From contig JAURIP010000118.1 of assembly GCA_030832695.1 (NCBI GenBank), forward strand, positions 1 to 5,493: a stretch of 5,493 nucleotides of DNA, read 5' to 3'. The stretch is from Sediminibacterium sp. Lineage in GTDB: Bacteria; Bacteroidota; Bacteroidia; Chitinophagales; Chitinophagaceae. Position 1 is the stretch's first letter. Each line of letters opens with the position of its first letter. The notes under the pieces were generated by a model. That model saw nothing but the letters and a program-made list of their open reading frames with translations, did not search any database and had not been told where the DNA came from. Positions 5,492 through 5,493 of the stretch are shown here, in pieces. A program made the translations under genes and the position numbers.

Positions 5492-5493
5492 AT

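Overview
The window looks like ordinary chromosomal core sequence from a low-GC member of the Bacteroidota, probably near Chitinophagaceae or Sphingobacteriales. This rests on the AT-rich codon use, start regions mostly without a Shine-Dalgarno sequence, two exact matches to the Bacteroidota -7 promoter element TAnnTTTG (2622-2629 and 5484-5491), the sequence style of the DnaN sliding clamp, and a Kdo gene that implies a Gram-negative envelope. The lineage is inferred by eye; no database was searched.

Layout. At 2-121 (+) is the 3' end of a gene that starts outside the window and that I do not recognise. It converges, with only 5 bp between, on a leftward cluster: recX (2083-2559), then a YafV/Nit2-type nitrilase-family amidase (1212-2036), then nagA (127-1209). 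The gaps are 46 bp and 2 bp, so this is probably one transcript. The ~105-bp region 2560-2664 is a divergent control region. It carries a good dnaN promoter, a perfect 12-bp palindrome and a weaker candidate promoter for recX. On the right, dnaN (2665-3780) is followed by a hairpin plus T-tract terminator at 3816-3851. After that comes a second rightward pair with a 13-bp gap: a fatty acid hydroxylase/sterol desaturase-family membrane protein (3881-4702) and kdsB (4716-5432). The last 60 bp contain a candidate promoter for a gene beyond the window.

How the genes work together. dnaN and recX both belong to replication and recombination and share a divergent control region. nagA (amino-sugar and peptidoglycan recycling) and the amidase (probable metabolite repair) are tightly coupled but have no obvious shared pathway. 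The membrane hydroxylase and kdsB suggest an envelope-lipid/LPS unit. Two gene starts need placing downstream of the longest open frame: dnaN starts at ATG 2665 rather than TTG 2632, and the hydroxylase starts at ATG 3881 rather than TTG 3824, which lies inside the terminator.

No stretch over 300 bp lacks a gene. I see no tRNA, rRNA, CRISPR array, insertion sequence, prophage part or novel defence-like system. The findings below are modest and concern variant residues, start sites and regulatory DNA.
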